Positions 35,495 to 43,754 of a DNA stretch of 64,000 bases are shown here, piece after piece. The notes below the pieces were generated by a model. The model did no database searches, was not told the origin of the DNA, and was given only the letters and a program-made list of their open reading frames with translations. A program made the translations under genes and the position numbers. The stretch comes from JBCCQH01 sp039024435 (lineage in GTDB: Bacteria; Bacteroidota; Bacteroidia; J057; JADKCL01). Each line of letters begins with the position of its first letter. Positions within the stretch are counted from its first letter, which is position 1. The stretch lies in NCBI GenBank assembly GCA_039024435.1, contig JBCCQH010000008.1:34255-98254 (forward strand). Reading direction: 5' to 3'.

Positions 35495-36658
35495 ATGAAT
35501 TACCCTCAATTGGTACTCAAATCGGGCCGGGAACGTTCGGTGCGCAACCGCCACCCCTGGCTGTACAGCGGCGCGATCAAAACCCGTCCCCAAGCCGGAG
35601 TCGGCGATATTGTGGCCATTTGCGACAACCACGGGGAGCTATTGGCCCTCGGGCATTACCACCCCGAAGCCACCCTGGCCTGCCGGATATTTGCCTTTAC
35701 CCGGAAAGAAATCTCCATTGATGCGGCTTTTTGGCGCCAAAAGCTCAACGCCGCCCGGGCCTATCGCCAGCAGGTGCTCGGCTCTGCGGATACGACAGGA
35801 TACCGATTGATCCACGCGGAGGGCGATGGCTTGCCGGGGGTCGTCCTGGACATATTTGGTGAGGTGGCTTCCTTACAACTGCGTACCCAAGGGGCGATTG
35901 CCCTGTATCCCATCGTGGAAGAATTTGTCCGAAACGAACTGGGAATTGAGCGCCTTTTCCTACGGACCGACCGCAAGGAAGATGGCCCAGGCAAATGGAC
36001 CGTGGGCGGGGGGAATAGTGCTCATTTCCAGGAAAATGGGCTGCACTTCCGTGCGGACATCGAAAAGGGGCAGAAAACGGGATTTTTTCTCGACCAGCGG
36101 GACAACCGGGCCCTGCTGCGGGAATACGCCGGGGGCCGACGGATTTTGAATGCTTTTGCCTACAGCGGGGCATTTTCCGTGTACGCCCTTGCCGGCGACG
36201 CGCAATTGGTGCATTCGGTGGACATTTCGGCGGCGGCCACGGCCCTCGCCCAGGAAAACGTCGCCCTCAACTTTGCCGAGGAACCGCGTCACGAGGCGAT
36301 CAAAGCCGATTGCTTCCAATTCTTAAAAGAAATGGAACCCAACGCCTATGACGTGATCGTTTTGGATCCACCCGCGTTTACGAAGCACATTTCCACGGTG
36401 AAAAAAGCGTCGCGGGGCTACAAGGAGATCAATTTAAAGGCATTCCAGAAGGTTACCTCTGGCGGATACGTGTTTACCTTCAGTTGTTCCCAGCACATTT
36501 CCCGGGATCTATTCCGGAAAATTGTCTTTGGGGCCGCCGCGGATGCCGGCCGACCGGTGCGTCTGGTGGCCACGCTGAGCCAGGGAGCCGATCACCCGGT
36601 AGATTTGTACCATCCCGAGGGTGAATACCTCAAGGGATTGGTGCTGCAAGTGGAATAG
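35495..36658 (+). CDS. Class I SAM-dependent rRNA methyltransferase, RlmI-like
   Basis: A 387-residue enzyme. The N-terminal PUA domain covers residues 5-80 (LKSGRERSVRNRHPWLYSGAI). A Rossmann methyltransferase domain follows with motif I-like ILNAFAYSGAFSVYAL, the GFFLDQRDNRALL block and catalytic-motif DVIVLDPPAFTKH. This is the architecture of RlmI (YccW), which makes 5-methylcytosine at position 1962 of 23S rRNA; that specificity is inferred from similarity. A Cys in FTFSCSQHIS fits the catalytic Cys of cytosine-C5 methyltransferases. It starts 30 bp after the beta-barrel gene. Confidence 0.93.
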   Translation: MNYPQLVLKSGRERSVRNRHPWLYSGAIKTRPQAGVGDIVAICDNHGELLALGHYHPEATLACRIFAFTRKEISIDAAFWRQKLNAARAYRQQVLGSADTTGYRLIHAEGDGLPGVVLDIFGEVASLQLRTQGAIALYPIVEEFVRNELGIERLFLRTDRKEDGPGKWTVGGGNSAHFQENGLHFRADIEKGQKTGFFLDQRDNRALLREYAGGRRILNAFAYSGAFSVYALAGDAQLVHSVDISAAATALAQENVALNFAEEPRHEAIKADCFQFLKEMEPNAYDVIVLDPPAFTKHISTVKKASRGYKEINLKAFQKVTSGGYVFTFSCSQHISRDLFRKIVFGAAADAGRPVRLVATLSQGADHPVDLYHPEGEYLKGLVLQVE

Positions 36659-36660
36659 AG

Positions 36661-36710
36661 ATGCATCGGCAGCATCCCAACCGGACTTGCGGTGGACACA
36701 GCCGATGCAT
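36661..36710 (+). terminator. Candidate hairpin after the methyltransferase
   Basis: ATGCATCGGC at 36661-36670 is the exact reverse complement of 36701-36710, giving a 10-bp stem with a 30-base loop. Only a short T-rich stretch (TGATCTTTG) follows, so a terminator is plausible but not sure. Confidence 0.4.
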
Positions 36711-36821
36711 TGATCTTTGCGTTTCGGATTACTGATTTGATGCGGACCGGTTTATCTGTACGGTCAGCGGCTTACCGCCGTTGGTCCATCGTTCGTTCGG
36801 TACGTTCGTAAGCACAGTCCA

Positions 36822-37076
36822 TTACTCGGCAAAGGCGGCCACTTCTTCGGGCAGCTTGATCGAGTAGATGATTTTGCGTACGGTGTCGAACTGCAGATAG
36901 GGATATTGTTCCAGAAGACCATCAATGGCCTCGGCGGACTTCATACCCTGCCGGCGCATCAGTTTGTATTTCCGTTTGATCTCAAAATCGCGCAATACTT
37001 TGCGGTTAATGAGATTAAGCTCAAGCAAGACTCGGAACAGATCGTCGGGAAGGATCTGACGGATCGGATTACTCAT
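36822..37076 (-). CDS. Small helical protein with strong Shine-Dalgarno
   Basis: An 84-residue, largely helical protein without signal peptide (LPDDLFRVLLELNLINRKVL, then YPYLQFDTVRKIIYSIKLP). It may be a regulator, since short helical proteins of this kind often are, but no family was recognised. Its start is preceded by AAAGGAGG with an 8-base spacer, one of the very few good Shine-Dalgarno sequences in the window. Start ATG at 37074-37076. The neighbours are transcribed independently. Confidence 0.75.
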   Translation of the reverse strand: MSNPIRQILPDDLFRVLLELNLINRKVLRDFEIKRKYKLMRRQGMKSAEAIDGLLEQYPYLQFDTVRKIIYSIKLPEEVAAFAE

Positions 37077-37084
37077 AATAACAC

Positions 37085-37092
37085 CCTCCTTT
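37085..37092 (-). promoter_or_regulatory. Near-perfect Shine-Dalgarno AAAGGAGG
   Basis: On the minus strand AAAGGAGG, complementary over eight bases to the 3' end of 16S rRNA, lies 8 bases before the ATG of the gene at 36822-37076. In Bacteroidota most genes lack such sequences because the anti-Shine-Dalgarno is sequestered in the ribosome, so this one stands out. Confidence 0.85.
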
Positions 37093-37160
37093 AATTTACT
37101 TACTGTCGAAAATCAAAGGTAGCTGTGCTTCATTCAGTTGAATTTTAATTACAATTGAGT

Positions 37161-38738
37161 TTAAAAAGTAAATCCTATCGTCATATAAAGATTGGTGCCA
37201 GTGTTGCGATTTACCAGTTCGGGAGAGAACGCGGTGGCATCTTGAAGTGTGTACAACAGCCTCCGATCAGCGTTAACGTCTCGAACATACGCAACATCAA
37301 TATAGAAACTTCTGCTCTTATATCCAAGACCTCCCGTAAAAATGTGACGGTTGGACGGCAATTGGGCCAGGGTACCATTTGCATAATCCACGTACGACAG
37401 GTATTCGTCCCGCAAGACGGCACCGTAGTTGGCGTAGCCCGCCCGCAGACGTCCCCGACCCAAACGCAATTCCGTACCGAGACGGAGGTTATAAGCGCTG
37501 GTGAAAAACTGGTTGATGTTGTTGTTCTCGGTCTGGAAATCGTAGAAAAAAGGATTGCCCGGCCCGGCCTCCGAGGAGAACCGCGCCGTAGTGTAATCGA
37601 TGTATTCAAAGTCCGCCGAAATGAACATCAGTTTTCCGAGCAAGAGCATGGCGCCCGCCGTCACGCGATAAGGGGTCGCCAGATTGTAAGAATAGACTCC
37701 GGTCAGCGGTTCCACCGATTCGTAGACCGTCGCATCCCCGTCGAGGAAGCCGCTGATATCGGTGGTGTAGTTGTCGGTCAAACTGTACCAAGTGGGCGAA
37801 GTAAAGGAAATCCCCACCCGGAAGAAATCCACCGGCCGCAGGATCATCCCTATTTTCAGGTTGAGTCCGGAGCCGCGGGTGGTAAAGCCATCGGTCATGC
37901 GCAGCGAACTGAACGGCACACTATCATTCGACCAAGTATTGTGGACATCGAGTAAGTCTTCTTCGCGGTAATCCAGCGAGTATTCGTAGCGCAATCCGTG
38001 GATCCCAATTCCGCCACCGATGTAAAAGATATCGCTGACGTTTCCGGCGAGACCAATCGTCCAATCGTTGGCCCGGCCCCGTTCAAAGATGTCCGCCCGC
38101 TGGTTGATGTTGCCGCCCTGGGCCGATCCGATGTAATTCCCATCGAATCCAGAGCTATCAATGGCGTAGGCATTCCAGGCGAGGCCCGCCAAGCTCAACT
38201 GATTCGGCAAGTCGGCAGAAAACGATCCCTGAGCTTGCTCGGCAAAGTAATCGGTAATGCTGTTTTCCGGGTTGAACGCGTTGGCGTTGATGTTCCGACG
38301 GAAGTTATTGGTCTGGTTGAACCCGAAGCTGAAGGAGTACGATTTCAAGCCCCGGTCCACGTAATCGCGGCGGCGGGTCGTAGGATTCCACTTGGCGACC
38401 TTGCCCGCATAGACGTAACCAAAATTCGAAATGCCGAATCGCGAAGCAGAAGTATTGCTGGTACGGCCGACATAATCGGTCTGGGTATTGTTAACGCGCA
38501 AAGTCGGCGTGAACATCAAGTCGTTGCGGCGGTACAAGGCCAGCCCGGCGGGGTTGAGAGAAGCCGCGGAAAAATCGGCTCCCACCGCGGAGAAGGCTCC
38601 GCCGGCCCCTAGGGCTCGGGCGGTGCCGACCGGCGAGGACGAAGAGAAGCGCAAGGCATCAATCTCGTTCTGCGCGGGCAACTCCAGCGCGAAGAGCACG
38701 AACAATAGCAGAGCGGTTAATGAGAGGCGAACTTTCAT
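37161..38738 (-). CDS. FadL/OmpP1-like outer-membrane transporter
   Basis: A 525-residue protein with a signal peptide (LTALLLFVLFALELPAQ). The mature N-terminus contains ARALGAGGAFSAVGADFSAASLNPAGLALY, broken here into the recurring pieces GAGGAFSAVGAD and NPAGLA that mark the FadL/OmpP1 family of hydrophobic-compound channels. The remainder is a large aromatic-rich beta-barrel ending in YMTIGFTF, whose terminal Phe is the usual outer-membrane assembly signal. Substrate could be fatty acids or other hydrophobic compounds. It lies on the minus strand with the low-complexity lipoprotein upstream. Confidence 0.88.
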   Translation of the reverse strand: MKVRLSLTALLLFVLFALELPAQNEIDALRFSSSSPVGTARALGAGGAFSAVGADFSAASLNPAGLALYRRNDLMFTPTLRVNNTQTDYVGRTSNTSASRFGISNFGYVYAGKVAKWNPTTRRRDYVDRGLKSYSFSFGFNQTNNFRRNINANAFNPENSITDYFAEQAQGSFSADLPNQLSLAGLAWNAYAIDSSGFDGNYIGSAQGGNINQRADIFERGRANDWTIGLAGNVSDIFYIGGGIGIHGLRYEYSLDYREEDLLDVHNTWSNDSVPFSSLRMTDGFTTRGSGLNLKIGMILRPVDFFRVGISFTSPTWYSLTDNYTTDISGFLDGDATVYESVEPLTGVYSYNLATPYRVTAGAMLLLGKLMFISADFEYIDYTTARFSSEAGPGNPFFYDFQTENNNINQFFTSAYNLRLGTELRLGRGRLRAGYANYGAVLRDEYLSYVDYANGTLAQLPSNRHIFTGGLGYKSRSFYIDVAYVRDVNADRRLLYTLQDATAFSPELVNRNTGTNLYMTIGFTF

Positions 38739-38768
38739 TTGCGATCAAATCAATGTCCTACGTTGAAT

Positions 38769-40256
38769 TTAGCGGCGACGCCCTGAACTCGAGGAGCGAC
38801 CGGTAGACCGGGATCCACTGCTCGACGAGCGCGAAGGCGACGAGAACGAACGGCTTCCGCTGCTGCTACCGCTGCTGCGTGAAGGACGCGAGAAGCTGCG
38901 GCTCGGCGAAGAACTGTTGCTGCGCGACGGAGTGTTGTAATTGCGGCGGGGAGTCGACTGGCGTGGCGTGACGTTGTTGTTGCGACGCGGGGTCGACTGG
39001 CGGGGAGTCACCGTATTGTTGCGTGGCGAACTGCTCGGACGCGTGTACGTGTTCGAGCGCCGGGGAGTCGAGTAAGTCGAATTCGGGCGCGTGGTCGTCG
39101 GACGCGTGGAACGCGGTGTGGCGGTGACATTGGAGCGGCTCGGATTGGTCGTGCTCGGGCGCGTGGTCGTCGGACGCGTGGAACGCGGTGTGGCCGTGAC
39201 ATTGGAGCGGCTCGGGCGGGTCGTGCTCGGGCGCGTGGTCGTCGGGCGGGTGCGCGGAGTTGCCGTGGCATTCGAGCGCGTAGGATTCACCGTCGAAGGA
39301 CGCGTGCTGCGCGTCGGATTATTCGTCTGGTTCGTGACCGAACTGTTGAGCGGATAGTTGCCTTGGTACGGACGCACCGAGCGCGGATTGTTGTATTCCG
39401 AGCGCTGCGGGGTCGGACGGGTGGGATTGCTGTTCGTGTTCAGGCTCGAAGTGCTATTGCGGGGACGGAATACTGTCGTGGTCGTGGCTCCAGTAGCGGC
39501 GAAGCCACCGCCCCAGCCACCATTCCAACCGAACCCACCGGGCGGGCAATAGGGGTTATAGCCACCACCAAAATAGGAGCCACCCCAGCCGCCCCAGCCG
39601 CCGCCGAAGGAGGTAAAGCCGCCGCCCCAACCGGTATTCCAGCCGCCGCCCCAACCACTGTTCCAGCCGTTGTTCCAACCGCCACCCCAGCCGTTGTTCC
39701 AGCCTCCACCCCAGGCCCAGGAGTTGCCCCAACCGCGGTCCCACCAGGGACGGTTCCAAGCAAGCTGGTTCGGGTAGAAAGCGTAACCGGGAGCCCCCCA
39801 ACTGGAGGTCCAGGCAAACGAGGGCCCGTTGTAAAAGTAGGGATCGTACCACCACGGGCTATTCTGATAGGCCGACCAAGCCGGCGTACCGATGGTGAAA
39901 TACGGGTCGTAGGCAAAATAGGGATCGTAATAATTGAATCCTCGGGTATTGAAACGGCGGAGACGACGCGAATAGGCGAAGTCGTCACCGGCGTAGGGAT
40001 CATAATCACCGTTGAAGGCGGGATCATCAGCGTACTTGGCCGCATAACCTTGGTCGTAATCGTCGACCGCAGTGCCAGTATTTGATCGCGGCGCATTGTC
40101 GGCATTGACATTATTGACAGCTTCGAGATCGGCCTTATAATCCGCTGAAGTTGCGTACACGTCATCAAACTCTCCTTCCGATGCCATCCGTGTACCGGTA
40201 CAACTCGTCAGCCACAAAGCGCTTGCCGCAAGTGTTATATATAATGTCTTCTTCAT
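38769..40256 (-). CDS. Low-complexity W/G- and T/R/P/S-rich lipoprotein
   Basis: A 495-residue lipoprotein with lipobox LTSC near residue 19. Three parts are visible. An Asp/Asn/Tyr-rich region runs to residue 140. A Trp-Gly-Asn region at about 160-270 is built from WGGGWNNGW-type repeats. The last 220 residues are rich in Arg, Ser, Thr and Pro, with 24-residue tandem repeats (see 39085-39300) and a Ser/Arg tail ending SSSGRRR. No enzymatic domain is visible. It is probably an unstructured, surface-exposed or gliding-related matrix protein, but that is only an idea. Genes of this kind are often poorly conserved between strains. Confidence 0.85.
   Translation of the reverse strand: MKKTLYITLAASALWLTSCTGTRMASEGEFDDVYATSADYKADLEAVNNVNADNAPRSNTGTAVDDYDQGYAAKYADDPAFNGDYDPYAGDDFAYSRRLRRFNTRGFNYYDPYFAYDPYFTIGTPAWSAYQNSPWWYDPYFYNGPSFAWTSSWGAPGYAFYPNQLAWNRPWWDRGWGNSWAWGGGWNNGWGGGWNNGWNSGWGGGWNTGWGGGFTSFGGGWGGWGGSYFGGGYNPYCPPGGFGWNGGWGGGFAATGATTTTVFRPRNSTSSLNTNSNPTRPTPQRSEYNNPRSVRPYQGNYPLNSSVTNQTNNPTRSTRPSTVNPTRSNATATPRTRPTTTRPSTTRPSRSNVTATPRSTRPTTTRPSTTNPSRSNVTATPRSTRPTTTRPNSTYSTPRRSNTYTRPSSSPRNNTVTPRQSTPRRNNNVTPRQSTPRRNYNTPSRSNSSSPSRSFSRPSRSSGSSSGSRSFSSPSRSSSSGSRSTGRSSSSGRRR
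39085..39300. repeat. Tandem 72-bp repeats inside the low-complexity lipoprotein gene
   Basis: Three consecutive 72-bp units begin at 39085, 39157 and 39229 and encode 24-residue units of the form SNVTATPRSTRPTTTRPSTT. The units are nearly identical and can change in number by slippage or recombination, so length variation between strains is expected. Confidence 0.9.
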
Positions 40257-40534
40257 ATCACTTCTGCTTTCTGAATTAATAGGGCGATACCAGCCTTCAA
40301 CCTCTAAGATAAGAAATTTTTGGCGGTTACCATTTACCCTGCAAAAATCATACCAAATTCGAAATATCTCACCAATAAATCGATCATTCTCTACTCTGCG
40401 ATCTGTTTGCTTACCTAATGTACTGGATTAGATGCCGTTTCATGGAAAAATCTGCGATTCCGATACCGAGCTTCCGATTTATTTTTAAATTGATTGCCCT
40501 GACTGCGACCTTTCGACTAGACATTTTGTACGAT

Positions 40535-41455
40535 ATGAGACGAATTTTTACCCTGTTTTTGACGGTGATTCTGCTGCTGTCCGCCTGCGAACCGAGCGAA
40601 CAAGGCGACGCCCAAACCGATCCCAACCTTCCCGAGGATACCCTCGCCCAAAATCCCCCAGCCCGGATCGAGTTTGCCTCACCCGAAGGGCTGGCCACCG
40701 ATGGAGAATTCATCTACGTCTCCAATGTCGGCGCGGAACTGGAGCCACTGGCCGTTGACGGAGATGGCTACATCCTCAAGCTCAGTCCCGACCTGCGCGA
40801 AGCGTACGACCGGGAACGACTCGCTGCGATTCCACTGAATGCCCCCAAAGGCATGGTCGCCCACAACAAGCACCTCTACGTCGCGGACATTGATCGGCTA
40901 GTAGTCATCGACCTGAAACAACTGGAACAGGTCGCCCAATACGATTTTTCGCGGTTCGGCGTCAACTTTCTGAACGATGTCGCGGTGAAAGACGACTCCA
41001 CTCTTTACGTGAGCGCTACCAATTCAAATCAGATCTTCCAGGTCAATCTGATCGACGAAAACTTTGAACGGTTGGAAACCGAGGATCTCCACGGCCCCAA
41101 CGGCCTCTTTTACCAAAGCGAAGAGCGCAAACTGTACTGTGTAGAATGGGGCACGGGTGAACCCAACGGCCGCTTGATCGCCATTGACCCGCCTACCGGA
41201 AAAATCCGGGTGCTCAACGACCACACCGGCAATTTGGATGGGGTGGCTTTCCTCCGCTCCGGCGATCTAATCTTCTCCGACTGGACCAGCAACCGCCTAC
41301 TCACCTTGAATATGGTCAGCAACGAAATCACTGCTCTGCCCGGCGATTCCATCCTGGGCCCGGCCGACTTCCTCTACGATCCGGCGACCGATCAGCTCTA
41401 CGTCCCGCACATGGTGGAAAACAAGGTGAGCATCTTGTCCGGTTCTTTGTTGTAG
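40535..41455 (+). CDS. SMP-30/gluconolactonase-like beta-propeller lipoprotein
   Basis: A 306-residue lipoprotein with lipobox LLSAC near residue 17. Six-bladed propeller strands are visible: PEGLATDGEFIYVSNVG, APKGMVAHNKHLYVADIDRLVVID, LNDVAVKDDSTLYVSATNSNQIFQV, LHGPNGLFYQSEERKLYCVEW. This pattern is that of SMP-30/gluconolactonase and NHL-like proteins, which often bind calcium or hydrolyse sugar lactones; catalytic residues were not checked. The start at 40535 (MRRIFTLFLTVILLLSACEP) gives the signal peptide; upstream extension is not credible. The next gene starts 9 bp downstream. Confidence 0.82.
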   Translation: MRRIFTLFLTVILLLSACEPSEQGDAQTDPNLPEDTLAQNPPARIEFASPEGLATDGEFIYVSNVGAELEPLAVDGDGYILKLSPDLREAYDRERLAAIPLNAPKGMVAHNKHLYVADIDRLVVIDLKQLEQVAQYDFSRFGVNFLNDVAVKDDSTLYVSATNSNQIFQVNLIDENFERLETEDLHGPNGLFYQSEERKLYCVEWGTGEPNGRLIAIDPPTGKIRVLNDHTGNLDGVAFLRSGDLIFSDWTSNRLLTLNMVSNEITALPGDSILGPADFLYDPATDQLYVPHMVENKVSILSGSLL

Positions 41456-41464
41456 TCAATCGCT

Positions 41465-42208
41465 ATGAAAACCCTGATTCTCCCGCCCAAGTACAGCGAA
41501 GAGTCAAATCGGATGCGCAAAGCCGCCTTGACCGCGGGCTGGAAGGTCGAGCGCCTGACTTCGTGGCGGGTGCCGGATTACCTCCGGGACCACGACGTCA
41601 CCATTTACGCCGAACCGCTGTTTGCTGCACGAATCGAAGACGCACTCAACCTTCGCTTCCCAACCCCACCGGAGGACTGGCTCTTGCGACTCCCCCCGGA
41701 AATGGTGCAGCGCGATATTCGCGCTATGTCCCTGGCCCAAGCCCGGCAACTGCCGGAACGCGGGTTCATTAAGCCGGCCGACTTCAAGACATTCAAAGCC
41801 GGGGTGTATCCTTCCGGCGCCGCCTTGCCCGACGAAGAAAAGGTCTCCGGCACCGAACCGGTCCTGGTCGCGGAGGTCGTCCACTGGGAAAGTGAATTTC
41901 GCTTTTTCCTGCGCGCGGGTGTGGCCCGGACGGGATCGGTGTATTTTCGCAATGGGATAACGGCGGAGGAAGCGGGCGAATGGAACTGCACCGCCGAGGA
42001 ATACCGAGCCGCAAAATCCATTGCCGAATCGGCCTACGCCGCCACCGCGGAGCACCTGCCCGATTGCGTCGTGATCGACACCGGCTACATCCGCGGAAAG
42101 GGCTGGGCGGTCATCGAAGCCAATCCGATCTGGGGCTCGGGACTCTACGGATCCGATCCGGCGCGGGTCCTGGAAACCTTGGATTTTGTGCCGGAACGCC
42201 GCAAATGA
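41465..42208 (+). CDS. ATP-grasp domain protein (DUF4343-like)
   Basis: A 247-residue cytoplasmic protein of the ATP-grasp superfamily. The lysine-bearing strand is GFIKPADFKTFKAGVY, and the metal-binding end is WAVIEANPIWGSGLYGSDP, as in DUF4343 proteins. These enzymes usually ligate an amine to a carboxylate with ATP; the substrate here is unknown. It lies between the propeller lipoprotein and mutY. Only 9 bp separate it from the upstream gene, so both may be co-transcribed. Confidence 0.85.
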   Translation: MKTLILPPKYSEESNRMRKAALTAGWKVERLTSWRVPDYLRDHDVTIYAEPLFAARIEDALNLRFPTPPEDWLLRLPPEMVQRDIRAMSLAQARQLPERGFIKPADFKTFKAGVYPSGAALPDEEKVSGTEPVLVAEVVHWESEFRFFLRAGVARTGSVYFRNGITAEEAGEWNCTAEEYRAAKSIAESAYAATAEHLPDCVVIDTGYIRGKGWAVIEANPIWGSGLYGSDPARVLETLDFVPERRK

Positions 42209-42244
42209 CAAACAATCGCGGCGGTCCTGGGGTTGACCTTTACA

Positions 42245-43261
42245 ATGCAGAATCCTGCTTTCCTCCTGACAAAATGGTACGAAGCTGAAGGCCGCGATCT
42301 GCCCTGGCGGCGCACCCGAGATCCTTACAAGATCTGGTTGAGTGAGATCATCCTGCAACAGACGCGGATCGATCAAGGGACGAGTTATTACCACAAGTTT
42401 GTGGAACTTTTTCCCACCGTCCACGACCTCGCCGCCGCGGAAAACGACACGGTCATGAAAGCCTGGGAAGGACTCGGCTACTATTCCCGGGCCCGCAACC
42501 TCCACCACACCGCCAAAGTGGTCGCGGAAACAATGGATGGTACCTTTCCCGGTACTTATCAGGAATTGATGGACCTCAAAGGCATCGGGCCTTACACTTC
42601 CCGGGCCATCGGCTCGATTGCGTTTGGCAACCGGGCGGCGGTGCTCGACGGCAACGTCTTTCGGGTCCTGAGCCGTTACCTCGCCGATTTTCGCCCCATC
42701 GATGCCCCCGCCACCCGCAAAGCCTTTCAGCAAATTCTCGACGACTGGATCCAAAATGTCGATCCGGCGGCCTTCAACCAGGGCATGATGGACCTCGGCG
42801 CCACCATCTGCACCCCCAAAAAGCCTTCCTGCCCCCTCTGCCCGGTCAGTATGCACTGTACGGCCTATAAGCAGGGGAGCGTCCTTCAACTTCCGGTCAA
42901 GGCCAAAAAGGTCAAACGGAGTACAGTTCACCTCCACTTTTATCTGGTGGAACGGGCGGGGAATTATCTCATCCGCAAGCGTCCAGCTAAAGGCATCTGG
43001 CCGAATCTCTGGGAAATCCCGAACCACGAGGTCGAAGAAAAGACTTGGAAAAAAGCCGGCGATACCGAAGGCGAGCTCCTCGGGGCTTTTAAGCACGTAC
43101 TCACCCATCGGGACCTGATGATCAAGGCCTACCGAACGGAAAATTATCCGGGAGAGGCTGGGAATGAGGCCATCTGGGTAGGGCGGAACGGACTGAAAAA
43201 TTATGGTTTTTCCCGGGCGGTATTAAAAATTTTTGAGCGATATTTGCCGGACATTTCGTAA
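42245..43261 (+). CDS. mutY: A/G-specific adenine DNA glycosylase
   Basis: A 338-residue base-excision repair enzyme that removes adenine paired with 8-oxoguanine. The catalytic Glu is in SEIILQQTR near residue 32. The helix-hairpin-helix runs LKGIGPYTSRAIGS, followed by the catalytic Asp in AAVLDGNVFRVL. The iron-sulfur cluster motif C-x6-C-x2-C-x5-C is visible as CTPKKPSCPLCPVSMHC. A C-terminal NUDIX-like domain (GNYLIRKRPAKGIWPNLWEIP) recognises 8-oxoG. It sits 14 bp before ssb, the order conserved across Bacteroidota. Confidence 0.97.
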   Translation: MQNPAFLLTKWYEAEGRDLPWRRTRDPYKIWLSEIILQQTRIDQGTSYYHKFVELFPTVHDLAAAENDTVMKAWEGLGYYSRARNLHHTAKVVAETMDGTFPGTYQELMDLKGIGPYTSRAIGSIAFGNRAAVLDGNVFRVLSRYLADFRPIDAPATRKAFQQILDDWIQNVDPAAFNQGMMDLGATICTPKKPSCPLCPVSMHCTAYKQGSVLQLPVKAKKVKRSTVHLHFYLVERAGNYLIRKRPAKGIWPNLWEIPNHEVEEKTWKKAGDTEGELLGAFKHVLTHRDLMIKAYRTENYPGEAGNEAIWVGRNGLKNYGFSRAVLKIFERYLPDIS

Positions 43262-43275
43262 TTTGATCTTTAAGT

Positions 43276-43722
43276 ATGCCCAAATACGGGATCAATAAAG
43301 CGGTATTGCTCGGCAATGTCGGGACAGCGCCTGAACTCAGGTATCTGGACCAAGGGATTGCTGTGTGCAGTTTCCGGCTGGCCACTACCGAGCGGGCAAA
43401 GGCCCGCGATGGCAACTACTTCGACCGGACCGATTGGCACAACATTGTGCTCTGGCGACAAAAAGCGGAAATTGCGGCAAAATACCTCCGCGTCGGATCG
43501 GGCGTCTACATCGAAGGCCGCATCGTGACCCGCAGTTGGGATGGTCCCGACGGGCAAAAACGCAACAAAACTGAGGTCGAAGCCAGCATCGTGCGGCTGC
43601 TCGATGCCAACGCCCACCCCCAATCCCCGGCCGCTCCGGCGACCCCCGCACAACAAGCCCCGGCTCCGGCCGCCGATTCCACCAACAAATCCAATAATGA
43701 CGACGATGATTTGCCCTTTTGA
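43276..43722 (+). CDS. ssb: Single-stranded DNA-binding protein
   Basis: A 148-residue protein with an N-terminal OB fold (NKAVLLGNVGTAPELRY, VCSFRLATTER, DWHNIVLW, GVYIEGRIVTRSW). A flexible Ala/Pro-rich linker and the acidic tip NNDDDDLPF follow; the tip is the docking site for repair and replication partners. The mutY-ssb-gldE-gldD order is typical of the phylum. The start at 43276 is unambiguous. Confidence 0.97.
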   Translation: MPKYGINKAVLLGNVGTAPELRYLDQGIAVCSFRLATTERAKARDGNYFDRTDWHNIVLWRQKAEIAAKYLRVGSGVYIEGRIVTRSWDGPDGQKRNKTEVEASIVRLLDANAHPQSPAAPATPAQQAPAPAADSTNKSNNDDDDLPF

Positions 43723-43754
43723 TCACAGTTTGTCCAACTATAAGTTCGTGAACC

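Noticed and set aside
39363..40085. Plus-strand ORF of 240 codons opposite the low-complexity lipoprotein
   Set aside because: It is the complement of the repetitive W/G and T/R coding region, whose minus strand has a clear lipobox and start.
41504..43108. A 534-codon minus-strand ORF opposite the ATP-grasp gene and mutY
   Set aside because: Both plus-strand genes have intact catalytic motifs, so the long opposite frame is a GC-driven artefact.
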